From: Alphaproteobacteria bacterium | Lineage (GTDB): Bacteria; Pseudomonadota; Alphaproteobacteria; UBA6615 | Reading direction: 5' to 3' | Length of the DNA: 64,000 nt | Assembly: GCA_021774445.1 (NCBI GenBank) | Contig: JAJFJA010000054.1 | Span: 62,001 to 126,000, forward strand | Part shown: positions 47,818-60,381 of the stretch, piece by piece | How positions within the stretch are numbered: position 1 is the stretch's first letter | How the letters are laid out: the number at the start of each line of letters is the position of its first letter | Translations under genes and position numbers: made by a program | Notes under the pieces: model-generated | The model's input: only the letters and a program-made list of their open reading frames with translations | What the model was told of the DNA's origin: nothing | Databases searched by the model: none

Positions 47818-48657
47818 ATGCCAGAGTTGCCAGAAGTAGAGACCACCCGGCGCGGGCTACTCCCGGTGCTTGAGGGCCGCCAATTGCGGGCCGTGGACAA
47901 CCATGTCCCGGCACTGCGTTTTCCGTTGCCCAAGAATTTCGCCGCTCGCCTGCAAGGGCGGCGCATCGTTCGCATCGGCCGCCGCGCCAAATTCATGTTG
48001 CTCGAGACCGATGACGACCAGGTGCTGATCATCCATTTGGGCATGAGCGGTCACATGCGTATCACCACGCCGGACGCGCCGTTGCAGAAGCACGACCATG
48101 TGGTGTTCACGACCGACCGGAAGGTTAGCGTGCGCTTCAATGACACTCGGCGCTTCGGCCTCATGGACCTCACCACCGCGGCGGCGCTCGACGACCATGC
48201 CATGCTGCGCGATCTTGGGCCCGAACCTCTCGGCAATCAGTTTAACGCCACCGCCCTCGCCGCGGCGCTGGCGGGCCGCCGCAGCCCCATCAAGGCGGCC
48301 CTGCTCGATCAGAAAACCGTCGCCGGCCTCGGCAACATCTATGTCTGCGAGGCCCTGTATTGGTCGGAAATCTCACCCCGCCGCCTGGCGGCCAACGTCG
48401 GCGCGCCTCGCATTGAGAGTTTGGTCACGGCGATCCGCCGGGTGTTGGACGACGCCATCGCCGCCGGCGGTTCAAGTCTGCGGGATTTCCGCCATGCCGA
48501 TGGTGAACTCGGCTATTTCCAGAAGCAGTTCGCCGTTTACGGCCGCGCCGGGGAAGCCTGTCCCCGCTGTGCCGCGATGCCCGCGGCGGATTGTACGATT
48601 CGCCGGATCGTTCAATCCGGCCGTTCGACCTTTTATTGCCCCCGTCACCAGCGTTAG
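47818..48657 (+). CDS. mutM: Formamidopyrimidine-DNA glycosylase MutM (Fpg)
   Basis: MutM excises 8-oxoguanine and formamidopyrimidines from DNA. The 279-residue product starts [13 protein letters not shown] after the initiator Met, so the catalytic Pro2 and Glu3 are correct. The C-terminal zinc finger has four cysteines ([12 protein letters not shown] to FYCPRHQR, with the last ligand in CPRH). It is divergent from ubiE. Confidence 0.96.
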   Translation: MPELPEVETTRRGLLPVLEGRQLRAVDNHVPALRFPLPKNFAARLQGRRIVRIGRRAKFMLLETDDDQVLIIHLGMSGHMRITTPDAPLQKHDHVVFTTDRKVSVRFNDTRRFGLMDLTTAAALDDHAMLRDLGPEPLGNQFNATALAAALAGRRSPIKAALLDQKTVAGLGNIYVCEALYWSEISPRRLAANVGAPRIESLVTAIRRVLDDAIAAGGSSLRDFRHADGELGYFQKQFAVYGRAGEACPRCAAMPAADCTIRRIVQSGRSTFYCPRHQR

Positions 48658-48715
48658 GTTATGCGTTGCGGTTCAACGACCGCCCAACTGTCCTTTCCGA
48701 TTAGGAGCGCCAGCG

Positions 48716-49492
48716 ATGGCCTACGAGAATATTGTCCTGGAGAAGCGTGGCCGGGTCGGCTTGATCCGCCTCAACCGTCCGGACGCCTTGAATGCGTTAT
48801 GCGCCGCCCTGGTGGTGGAGCTTGCCGACGCCCTCGACAACCTCGAAGCCGACGACGAGGTCGGCTGTTTGGTCCTGACGGGCAGCGAGAAGGCCTTCGC
48901 CGCCGGCGCCGACATCGCCGAGATGGCCGACTGGACTTACATGGACGTCTACCTGGCCGATTTTATCACCGTCGGTTGGGAGCGTGTTGCCCAATGCCGC
49001 AAGCCGATCATCGCCGCCGTCGGCGGTTACGCCCTGGGGGGTGGTTGCGAGATGGCAATGATGTGCGATTTCATCCTCGCGGCGGACAACGCCAAATTCG
49101 GCCAGCCCGAGATCACCATCGGCACCTTGCCGGGCGCCGGCGGCAGCCAGCGCCTGACCCGCGCCGTCGGCAAGGCTAAGGCCATGGAAATGTGTCTGAC
49201 CGGCCGCATGATGGATGCCGAGGAAGCCGAGCGCGCCGGCCTGGTCAGCCGCATTATCCCTGCCGCCGACTTGGTCGACGAGGCCATCAAGACCGCCGAG
49301 ACCATCGCCAAGATGTCTCGCCCGGTCGCCTACATGGTCAAGGAGGCGGTCAATCGCGCCCACGAGACCACGCTCTCCGAGGGCATCTTGTTCGAGCGCC
49401 GGTTGTTTCATAGCTCCTTCGCCCTCGAGGATCGCAAGGAGGGCATGACCGCCTTTTTGGAGAAGCGTCGCCCCACATTCACCAACCGCTAG
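48716..49492 (+). CDS. Enoyl-CoA hydratase (crotonase family)
   Basis: The product hydrates short-chain enoyl-CoA in beta-oxidation. The 258-residue product has the oxyanion-hole segment [13 protein letters not shown] and the signature [20 protein letters not shown]. The catalytic glutamates are expected in the GGGCEMAM and [15 protein letters not shown] segments. AGGAG precedes the ATG at 48716. No other fatty-acid degradation gene is adjacent; the gene sits between mutM and rpsT. Confidence 0.94.
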   Translation: MAYENIVLEKRGRVGLIRLNRPDALNALCAALVVELADALDNLEADDEVGCLVLTGSEKAFAAGADIAEMADWTYMDVYLADFITVGWERVAQCRKPIIAAVGGYALGGGCEMAMMCDFILAADNAKFGQPEITIGTLPGAGGSQRLTRAVGKAKAMEMCLTGRMMDAEEAERAGLVSRIIPAADLVDEAIKTAETIAKMSRPVAYMVKEAVNRAHETTLSEGILFERRLFHSSFALEDRKEGMTAFLEKRRPTFTNR

Positions 49493-49502
49493 CGCACTTG
49501 CC

Positions 49503-49531
49503 TTGACGGCCCCCGGTCGTAGCGCTATACA
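49503..49531 (+). promoter_or_regulatory. Strong candidate rpsT promoter
   Basis: TTGACG (49503-49508) and TATACA (49526-49531) are separated by 17 bases, 36 bases before the rpsT ATG. The -10 box is embedded in an inverted repeat GCGCT-ATAC-AGCGC, which could add a regulatory or structural feature at the start of transcription. Confidence 0.7.
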
Positions 49532-49567
49532 GCGCCGTCGAATTTCAGTGAATTTCATAGGATTGAG

Positions 49568-49831
49568 ATGGCGCACCATCCGTCAGCAGAGAAGCGGATT
49601 CGCCGCAACGCCAAGCGGGCCGTGATCAACGGCAATCGTGTTGGCCGCATTCGTACCTTTGTGAAGGTCGTTGAGACGGCCATTGCTGCCGGCGACAAGG
49701 AGGCCGCTCGCGCGGCGCTGAAGTCCGCTCAGCCGGAGATACATCGCGGCGTGTCCAAGGGTGTGATGCACACCAACACGGCGGCGCGCAAGCTGTCCCG
49801 CTTGTCCGCTCGCGTTAAGGCGATGGCCTGA
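49568..49831 (+). CDS. rpsT: 30S ribosomal protein S20
   Basis: S20 binds 16S rRNA early in 30S assembly. The 87-residue basic product starts [18 protein letters not shown] and ends in an alanine/lysine-rich helix ([13 protein letters not shown]). Length and sequence are canonical. It has its own promoter and terminator. Its place just upstream of dnaA is common in alphaproteobacteria. Confidence 0.97.
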   Translation: MAHHPSAEKRIRRNAKRAVINGNRVGRIRTFVKVVETAIAAGDKEAARAALKSAQPEIHRGVSKGVMHTNTAARKLSRLSARVKAMA

Positions 49832-49841
49832 GCCACTTGCC

Positions 49842-49871
49842 GCCCGCAGCGTTTGCGGGCTCTCATATTTT
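49842..49871 (+). terminator. rpsT intrinsic terminator
   Basis: GCCCGCA (49842-49848) and TGCGGGC (49854-49860) form a 7-bp stem with a five-base loop. The T-rich tract TCTCATATTTT (49861-49871) follows. It lies ten bases after the rpsT stop. Confidence 0.8.
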
Positions 49872-50369
49872 CCAGGGGTGCTGAGTTCTCGGCACCCGTT
49901 GGCATGTCTGCGGCCTGACCGGTCCGCTCGGCGCAAATTTTTTTGTGTTCGCCTTTCAGTCCAGTTGCAGCCTTCGCGTCGCGGATGTATCTTCAATCAG
50001 CCGTTACGCATTACCTCAAAAGAAATAAAAACCAAGTATCGCGTGAGCCGAAGTGTGGCCCTATTTGGCAGAGGCGCATTGGAGGACGCACCATTATTTG
50101 GCATTTCTTTGCACTCCCGTGATTTATTGAAGCAAGCCCTGTAAACCTACAGAATCCAGGGCAATCGGTGCTTTGGGTGGGCATTGAGATGTCGTCGACA
50201 AGAGCCGACGAAAGCCTAATCATGTCTGCTCTATACGTGGAGGGTGACGGCGACGATGAGGCGTGGTAGCCCATAGCGGTACCCCGAAGGGGTGCGGAGC
50301 GGGGCCCACGTTCGGGGGAGCGGTCGGGATTTGGCCTGGCTGTTGGTGCGGGGATGGAGAACAACGTAA
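49872..50369. other. Long, AT-richer non-coding region upstream of dnaA
   Basis: About 500 bases hold no convincing gene. The stretch around 49935-50160 is AT-richer than its surroundings and includes T7 and A5 runs. I looked for DnaA boxes (TTATCCACA-like) on both strands and found none, so I do not call it an origin. Small hairpins occur: CTGTA/TACAG (about 50140-50153) and ACCCC-GAA-GGGGT (about 50280-50293). The last part is GC-rich and leads to the dnaA ribosome-binding site GGAGA (50356-50360). It is probably the dnaA promoter and leader region. Confidence 0.5.
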
Positions 50370-51794
50370 ATGACCATATGGGGGCGCCCCGATACGATGC
50401 TCGCGGCGCAATGGACACATGTTCGGGCGCGCCTGCGCGCGGAATTTGGCGAGTCGACCTATAACAGCTGGTTGAAGCCGCTGACCCTCACCGAGGTCCA
50501 GGGCGATCGCGCCCGCCTCGCCGTCCCGACGCGCTTCATGCGCGATTGGACGGACACCAACTATGCCCCCCGCATCCGGGAACTCTGGGCCGAGGAGGGT
50601 GATCAGATAAAGTCCGTCGAAGTCATCGTCGAGCCCTCGACCGCCGTCGCCTGGCCGGCCGGGGGACCGCCGGCGCGTCCCAGGATCGCCGCCGACCCGG
50701 CCCCTGAACCCGTTGCCGCCGACCCGGCGCCGACCTTGTCCGCCGGTGGCGCCGGCCCGGGCGGTGGCATTCCCACGGCCTCCCTGGACAGCCGCTTCAC
50801 CTTCGCCAATTTCGTCGTTGGCCGCTCCAACGAACTTGCCCACGCCGCCGCCCGCCGGGTCGCCGAGTCCAAGCATGCACCGTTCAATCCGCTTTTTCTG
50901 TATGGCGGTGTTGGCCTCGGTAAGACCCATCTGATGCATTCCATTGCTTGGCATATCCGCGAGCTCGATCCGTCTCGCCGGGTGCTCTACATGTCCGCCG
51001 AGAAGTTCATGTATCAGTTCATCCGGGCGCTCCGCTTCAAGACCACGATGGATTTCAAGGAGCAGTTCCGTTCCGTCGACGTGTTGATGATCGACGACAT
51101 CCAGTTCATAGCCGGCAAGGATTCGACCCAGGAGGAGTTCTTCCACACCTTCAACGCCCTGGTCGATCAGAACCGCCAGATCGTTATTTCGGCCGACAAA
51201 TCGCCGTCTGATCTCGAGGGCATGGAAGTCCGGCTGAAATCTCGGCTTGGTTGGGGCCTCGTCGCCGATATTCATCCCACCGACTACGAACTGAGACTTG
51301 GCATCCTGCAGTCCAAGGCCGAGCAGCTCGAGGCCGAGACCCCCTCCAAGCTGCTGGAGTTCCTCGCCCATAAGATTACCTCCAATGTCCGCGAGTTGGA
51401 GGGCGCCCTCAACCGCATCGTCGCCCATGCCACTTTGGTCGGCCGCCCGGTCACCCTCGAGACCGCCCATGAGGTGCTGCACGATCTGCTGCGCGCCAAC
51501 GACCGCCGGGTGACCATCGACGAAATCCAGAAATGCGTTGCCGAGCACTACAATATCCGTCTCGCCGATATGCATTCCGCCCGTCGCGCCCGCGCCGTCG
51601 CTCGGCCGCGTCAAGTGGCCATGTATCTGGCCAAGCAGCTGACGCCGCGCTCACTGCCCGAAATTGGCCGTAAGTTTGGTGGCCGCGACCACACGACGGT
51701 GATGCATGCCGTGCGCCGGATCGACGAATTGCGCTCCACGGATCCCAGTTTCAGCGAGGATGTCGAGCTTTTGCGGCGTATGCTCGAGACCTGA
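50370..51794 (+). CDS. dnaA: Chromosomal replication initiator DnaA
   Basis: DnaA is the ATP-dependent initiator that melts the chromosomal origin. The 474-residue product has domain I (WTHVRARLRAEFGESTYNSW) and a proline/alanine-rich linker (about residues 90-140). The AAA+ domain follows, with Walker A YGGVGLGKTHLMHSI and Walker B LMIDDIQF. The C-terminal helix-turn-helix carries the signature GRDHTTVMHAVRRI. The gene order rpsT-dnaA-dnaN-recF-gyrB is classical. Confidence 0.98.
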   Translation: MTIWGRPDTMLAAQWTHVRARLRAEFGESTYNSWLKPLTLTEVQGDRARLAVPTRFMRDWTDTNYAPRIRELWAEEGDQIKSVEVIVEPSTAVAWPAGGPPARPRIAADPAPEPVAADPAPTLSAGGAGPGGGIPTASLDSRFTFANFVVGRSNELAHAAARRVAESKHAPFNPLFLYGGVGLGKTHLMHSIAWHIRELDPSRRVLYMSAEKFMYQFIRALRFKTTMDFKEQFRSVDVLMIDDIQFIAGKDSTQEEFFHTFNALVDQNRQIVISADKSPSDLEGMEVRLKSRLGWGLVADIHPTDYELRLGILQSKAEQLEAETPSKLLEFLAHKITSNVRELEGALNRIVAHATLVGRPVTLETAHEVLHDLLRANDRRVTIDEIQKCVAEHYNIRLADMHSARRARAVARPRQVAMYLAKQLTPRSLPEIGRKFGGRDHTTVMHAVRRIDELRSTDPSFSEDVELLRRMLET

Positions 51795-52104
51795 TCGCGG
51801 GGCCTCGCGGGACCGCTTTTACGGCCCCATACCAGGCTTGTCCGGGCCCGGCTCCGGACGCGCGAAATCTGTGTGGAATCAACTGTTTTCTGCTATAGTG
51901 GCCGCGGTTCCGCAATGCGGGCTGAAACAGCTCATGCGGGACCGTCAGGCGTTAACAGTAGCAGGTCCCGACGGCTTCGCCCCGGCATCCTTTTAGAGCC
52001 CGAGTCCCTGGTGTCGCTGGCATGGCGTTGCCCGCCCCGGGAATGGGGCAATTACACCAGGCCGCTCCCCTGGGGGGGCAGTTTCACGAGATTGTAAGGA
52101 CGAC
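51795..52104. other. dnaA-dnaN intergenic region with promoter and structured leader
   Basis: These 310 bases contain no gene. GGGGCC/GGCCCC arms (about 51800-51830) follow the dnaA stop without a T-tract. A promoter is proposed at 51871-51899. The predicted leader holds a GGGACC/GGTCCC pair (about 51939-51971) and a perfect GCCCC-N6-GGGGC hairpin (52034-52049). An AAGGA ribosome-binding site lies at 52096-52100. Confidence 0.5.
51871..51899 (+). promoter_or_regulatory. Candidate dnaN promoter
   Basis: A good extended -10 (TGCTATAGT, with TATAGT at 51894-51899) is preceded by a weak -35 region GTGTGGAA (51871-51878). Transcription would start about 200 bases before dnaN, leaving a long GC-rich leader. 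Confidence 0.5.
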
Positions 52105-53223
52105 ATGAAACTGACTATCGAACGCGCAACTTTGCTGAAGGCCCTGGCCCATGTGCAAAGTGTCGTCGAACGCCGCAACACCATTCCGATTCTCGCCAAT
52201 GTGTTGTTGGAGGCCGGTGACGGAACCTTAGGCCTTACCGCGACCGACATGGATCTGGCGATCGTTGAACGGGTTTCCGCGCAGACCGACAGCGGTGGTG
52301 CCACGACCGCGCCGGCCCATACCTTGTATGACATCGCCCGCAAGCTGCCGGACGGCGCCGAGGTCCAGCTCGAAACCGACGCGGCGGCCGGCAAACTGAC
52401 CATCAAGGCCGGCCGCTCTCGCTTTGCCCTGAGCTGCCTGCCGACCGAGGATTTTCCGGTCATGGGCAGCGGCGACATGCCGATCCATTTCACCTTCGCC
52501 GCCGACGAGCTGCGCGGTCTGATCGACCGCACCCGGTTCGCCATATCGACCGAAGAAACCCGCTACTACCTCAACGGCATCTATCTTCATGCCGCCGGCG
52601 AGGACGGTGCGAAATGTCTCCGCGCGGTCGCGACGGACGGCCACCGGCTGGCCCGGGTCGAGGTCCCGCTGCCCGATGGCGCTGCCGAAATGCCCGGCGT
52701 GATCGTGCCGCGCAAGACCATCAACGAGCTGCACAAGCTGCTTGAGGACTCCGTCGACAGCGTCGAGGTCGAGCTCAGCGAAACCCGCATTCGCTTCGCT
52801 TTCGACAATGTCCAGGTGACATCGAAACTCATCGACGGCACGTTCCCGGACTACGAGGTCGTGATCCCCAGCGGCAATGACAAAATCCTCGAGGTCGATT
52901 GCGCCAGCTTCGGCGAGGCGGTGGATCGCGTCTCGACCATCTCTTCCGAAAAGAGCCGGGCCATCAAGCTCACGCTCGGCAACGGTAATCTGACCCTGTC
53001 GGCCACCAGTCCGGAGAACGGCACCGCGACCGAGGAACTCGAGGTCGGCTACACCGAGTCGTCTTTGGAGATCGGCTTCAACTCGCGTTATCTGCTGGAC
53101 ATTGTCCAGCAGATCGAAGGCGGTGAGGCTCAGTTCCTGATGTCCGATGCCGCGTCGCCGACGATTGTCCGCGACGTCGCCGACGACCGGGCGCTGTACG
53201 TCCTCATGCCGATGCGCGTGTGA
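52105..53223 (+). CDS. dnaN: DNA polymerase III beta sliding clamp
   Basis: DnaN is the ring-shaped processivity clamp of the replicase. The 372-residue product starts KLTIERATLLKALAHVQSVV and has the three repeated clamp domains. It ends YVLMPMRV, the conserved C-terminus that lies by the binding groove for clamp partners. An AAGGA precedes the ATG. Its end overlaps an open frame leading into recF. Confidence 0.97.
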   Translation: MKLTIERATLLKALAHVQSVVERRNTIPILANVLLEAGDGTLGLTATDMDLAIVERVSAQTDSGGATTAPAHTLYDIARKLPDGAEVQLETDAAAGKLTIKAGRSRFALSCLPTEDFPVMGSGDMPIHFTFAADELRGLIDRTRFAISTEETRYYLNGIYLHAAGEDGAKCLRAVATDGHRLARVEVPLPDGAAEMPGVIVPRKTINELHKLLEDSVDSVEVELSETRIRFAFDNVQVTSKLIDGTFPDYEVVIPSGNDKILEVDCASFGEAVDRVSTISSEKSRAIKLTLGNGNLTLSATSPENGTATEELEVGYTESSLEIGFNSRYLLDIVQQIEGGEAQFLMSDAASPTIVRDVADDRALYVLMPMRV

Positions 53224-53306
53224 CGGACCGATATTTGAGCGCGGTGAGGGAACCGCCGCCAGGGTCAATGCTGGCAGGGCCGATATCCGCCGGGTCGGAA
53301 CCGGCG

Positions 53307-56961
<3,655 letters not shown>

Positions 56962-56973
56962 TCGCCGCTGGCG

Positions 56974-58914
56974 GTGGTCATGACCGGCCGTCGCAACGCC
57001 GGCGGCACGCGTCGAAGCCCCCAGCGAAGCCCCCAGCGTGCCACGGCCAAGGGCCGTCCACGCCCCCGCAAACGCAGCGGCACCAGGCGCGCCCGGCCGC
57101 GCCGCGCCGCAACCGGCCGGGCGGCATCCGGACGCGGTCGTGGCAGTTTTCTCGGCTGGGCGCTGAAATGGGGCATATCCCTCGGCATCTGGGGGGCGGT
57201 CGCGGGGATCGCCGTGATCGCCTGGCTGGCTTGGGATCTGCCCGACATTGATCAACTGCGCGATCAGGCGCGGCGACAGGGCGTCGTCCTCCTCGCCGCC
57301 GACGGCACGCGCCTCGCCTCCTATGGCGATCTCTATGGCGCCCGTGTCGATGTATCGGAGCTGCCGGGCTATGTGCCGGACGCCGTCATCGCCATTGAGG
57401 ATCGACGCTATTATCGCCATTCCGGGATCGACATCCGTGGCATCCTGCGGTCGCTGGTCGTCGACATTCGCGCCGGTGCTTTCGTCCAGGGCGGCAGCAC
57501 CCTGACCCAGCAGCTTGCCAAGAACCTGTTCCTGACCCCCGAGCGTACACTCACGCGTAAGCTTCGTGAGGCCATGTTGGCGTTCTGGCTCGAGGCTTCT
57601 TTCAGCAAGGATGAGCTACTCACGGTCTATCTCAACCGGGTCTATTTCGGTTCCGGCACCTACGGTGTCGAGGCCGCCGCCCAGAAGTTCTTTGGCCGCT
57701 CGGCCCGCAGCATATCGGTCTATGAGGCGGCTCTGTTGGCCGGCTTGTTGAAGGCGCCGTCGCGCCTCAACCCGATTAGCGACGCGCAAGCGGCCCATGA
57801 GCGCGCCCTCGTCGTGCTCGATGCAATGGTCGCGGCAGACCGCCTTACCGCGGCGCAGGCGGCGGCGGCCTCGGGCGGCCGCCGCACCAACCCCGGCGAG
57901 GCGGCCCGCACGGGCACCGGTCGTTATTATGCCGACTGGATCATGCAGCAGGTCGCCGGCTATGTCGGTCTCACCGAAGGCGATTTGATCGTCGAAACCA
58001 GCTTCGATCCAGCCATTCAGGCGATCGCCGAGCGGGCGGTAGCAGGGCAGGCGGAAGCCGCCGAGCAAGTTGCCGTCGTCGTGATGGCCCCCGATGGGGC
58101 CGTGCGCGCGATGGTCGGCGGCCGCAGCTATCGGGCCAGCCAGTTCAACCGCGCCACCCAGGCCTTGCGTCAACCCGGTTCGGCCTTCAAGCCCTTCGTC
58201 TATCTGGCCGCCCTCGAGGCCGGTCTTACCCCCGATGCCAAAATCGAGGATGCGCCGATCGTCGTCGACGGTTGGTCGCCGCGCAACTTCGGCCGCGAAT
58301 TTCGCGGTACGGTCACTCTGCGCGAAGCCGTCGCCCGGTCTCTCAACTCGGTCGCCGTACGGGTGTCCGAACAAGTCGGCCGCCAGACCGTTGCCGATAC
58401 CGGCCATCGCCTGGGCCTGGAGAGCCAGCTCAAGACCCATCCAAGCCTGGCCTTGGGCGCCAGCGAGGTTACGCTACTGGAACTCACCGCGGCCTATGCG
58501 GTCTTTAGCAATGGCGGCAATGGCGTGCTGCCGCACGGTATTCGCGAGGTCCGGGACGGCCGCGGCAACGTGCTTTATCGCCGCGGCGGTTCCGGGACCG
58601 GCCGGGTCGTCAAGCGAGCCCATGCCGAAACCATGAATCAGCTCCTCAACGCCGTCGTCGAGTGGGGTACCGGCCGCGCCGCCAAGCTCGACCGCCCGGC
58701 CGCCGGCAAGACCGGCACCAGTCAGGAATTCCGCGACGCCTGGTTCGTCGGCTACACCAGCGACCTCGTCGCCGGTGTTTGGATGGGCAATGACGACGGC
58801 CGCCCCATGGCCGAGATCTCCGGCGGTGGCGCCCCGGCCCGCCTCTGGCGCCAACTCATGCTCGATGCCCATGGCAACTTGCCGGCCCGCCCCCTGCTCG
58901 GCGTCGCCGGCTGA
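56974..58914 (+). CDS. Class A penicillin-binding protein (PBP1A/1C-like)
   Basis: This is a bifunctional peptidoglycan glycosyltransferase/transpeptidase. The 646-residue product begins with a very basic cytoplasmic tail (Arg/Pro/Ala-rich, containing a tandem SPQR repeat). One transmembrane helix follows (about residues 55-85). The GT51 domain shows IEDRRYYRHSGID and QGGSTLTQQLAKNLFL. The transpeptidase domain has SxxK in PGSAFKPF, SLNS and KTGTSQEFRDAWFVG. The start may be the GTG at 56974 or the ATG at 56980. It follows gyrB by 12 bases. Confidence 0.93.
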   Translation: MVMTGRRNAGGTRRSPQRSPQRATAKGRPRPRKRSGTRRARPRRAATGRAASGRGRGSFLGWALKWGISLGIWGAVAGIAVIAWLAWDLPDIDQLRDQARRQGVVLLAADGTRLASYGDLYGARVDVSELPGYVPDAVIAIEDRRYYRHSGIDIRGILRSLVVDIRAGAFVQGGSTLTQQLAKNLFLTPERTLTRKLREAMLAFWLEASFSKDELLTVYLNRVYFGSGTYGVEAAAQKFFGRSARSISVYEAALLAGLLKAPSRLNPISDAQAAHERALVVLDAMVAADRLTAAQAAAASGGRRTNPGEAARTGTGRYYADWIMQQVAGYVGLTEGDLIVETSFDPAIQAIAERAVAGQAEAAEQVAVVVMAPDGAVRAMVGGRSYRASQFNRATQALRQPGSAFKPFVYLAALEAGLTPDAKIEDAPIVVDGWSPRNFGREFRGTVTLREAVARSLNSVAVRVSEQVGRQTVADTGHRLGLESQLKTHPSLALGASEVTLLELTAAYAVFSNGGNGVLPHGIREVRDGRGNVLYRRGGSGTGRVVKRAHAETMNQLLNAVVEWGTGRAAKLDRPAAGKTGTSQEFRDAWFVGYTSDLVAGVWMGNDDGRPMAEISGGGAPARLWRQLMLDAHGNLPARPLLGVAG

Positions 58915-58985
58915 CGAGAGCGTGCCCCGACCGCAAGTGCTCTAAGCATCGTGCCAACCTGTGGCTGCCCGGCTATGCTGTATCC

Positions 58986-60188
58986 ATGAAGACACTCTAT
59001 CGTGGCGGCTTGGTGTTCGACGGTGGCGCGGAGCCACTGGCCGGACTTGGCGTATTGGTCGACGGCGCGACAGTCGCCGCCGTGGCGCCACTGGCCGAGT
59101 ATGATGGCTATGACGGCAAGGTTGTCGATACGTCCGGCGGCACTCTGTGCCCGGGTCTGATCGACTGCCACGTCCACCTTTGCTTCGGCGCGGAACCCGA
59201 TCCCGGCGCCCCGCTGAGCGCGCTCTCCGACAGTGCGATCGTCATGAACGTCCTGGCGCGGGCGCAGGCGACCTTGGCCAATGGCGTCACCGGCCTGCGC
59301 GACTGCGGCGGCAAGAACTTCCTCGAGCTTGCGGTTCGGGATGCCTGCAATAGCCGGCGCGTCCTCGGTCCGAGCCTGCGGACGACGGGGCCGATCATTT
59401 GCCGGGTGGCTCAAAACGGTGACCATGTCGGGCGTATGGCCCAGGGGCCGGACGCTGTTGCCGCTGCCGTGCGCGAAGTCGTCGCCGCCGGCAGCGACAC
59501 CGTCAACATCATGGCGACCGGCGCCGTACCATCCCAGGCGACCGATCTGGGTGACGCCAACTATTCGGCGGCGGAGATTGCCGCCGGCCTTGCTGAATGC
59601 CGGCGCTTGGATGTGCGCTGCGCCAGCAACGCCCAGATCCCCGAGGATATCGTCAACGTTGCCGTCAATGGGGCGGCGTCGGTCGAATTGGGCACCGAGA
59701 TGACCGATGACGCCGCGGCGGCGATGATCGCCAACGGCGTCTTCCTCGTACCGACCTTGTTGGCGCGGCAATGTGCCTGGGAGGCGCGGCACGCTGCGGG
59801 CAAGGACACCAGCGCCCTGACGGCGTTCATTGCGCGCTCCCAGGAATCCTTGCGCCTGTTCTACCGGGCGGGCGGGCGGATCGCCATCGGCACCGATTGC
59901 GGCGCGCCCCACACCCCCCATGGCGGCAACCCGCGGGAATTGGCGCTGCTGGCGGATGCCGGCATGACACCCCTCGACGTGATGCGTTCCGCCACGAGCC
60001 TGGGCGCGCAGCTTGCCGGCCTCGCCGGCGAAGGCCGGATCGCACCCGGGACATTCGCCGACTTCCTGGTCGTCGGCGGCGATCCCACCCGTGCTATCGC
60101 GATGGCCGCCGATCCGGCCAACCACCGGTTGGTGGTCAAGCGCGGCGCGCCCATCGCCCGGACAACCCCGCTCGGACTCGCCGCCTAG
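58986..60188 (+). CDS. Amidohydrolase-fold protein with incomplete metal site
   Basis: This is a member of the metal-dependent hydrolase superfamily, nearest to the imidazolonepropionase/Xaa-Pro dipeptidase-like branch (CPGLIDCHVHL at residues 55-65, and IGTDCGAPHTPHGG near 301). Metal ligands His62, His64 and Asp304 are present. The position of the bridging carboxylated lysine is Asn174 (DTVNIMATG). The two histidines of AHAHG are Asn215 and Gln217, and that of EHG is Leu235. Full length (400 residues) and an intact frame argue against a pseudogene. The substrate is unknown. Confidence 0.85.
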   Translation: MKTLYRGGLVFDGGAEPLAGLGVLVDGATVAAVAPLAEYDGYDGKVVDTSGGTLCPGLIDCHVHLCFGAEPDPGAPLSALSDSAIVMNVLARAQATLANGVTGLRDCGGKNFLELAVRDACNSRRVLGPSLRTTGPIICRVAQNGDHVGRMAQGPDAVAAAVREVVAAGSDTVNIMATGAVPSQATDLGDANYSAAEIAAGLAECRRLDVRCASNAQIPEDIVNVAVNGAASVELGTEMTDDAAAAMIANGVFLVPTLLARQCAWEARHAAGKDTSALTAFIARSQESLRLFYRAGGRIAIGTDCGAPHTPHGGNPRELALLADAGMTPLDVMRSATSLGAQLAGLAGEGRIAPGTFADFLVVGGDPTRAIAMAADPANHRLVVKRGAPIARTTPLGLAA

Positions 60189-60381
60189 CGTCGCCGGGCG
60201 AGCGCCGTGCCGCAGTGCCAATCATGGCATCCGCTAAGATCATCCGTATCGGCCCCGACCGTATCGTCTCGCCCGGCTTTGAAGCTGCGGTTTTCGTGCT
60301 AAACTAGTGGCCATTACGCTTGGCGTCCGCGTCGTAGCTTGGCGCCGGACCCAACGTCACCCGACCCACCCCGGATATGGC

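Noticed and set aside
49872..50369. Possible oriC upstream of dnaA
   Set aside because: No DnaA-box-like sequences were found on either strand; AT-richness alone is not enough.
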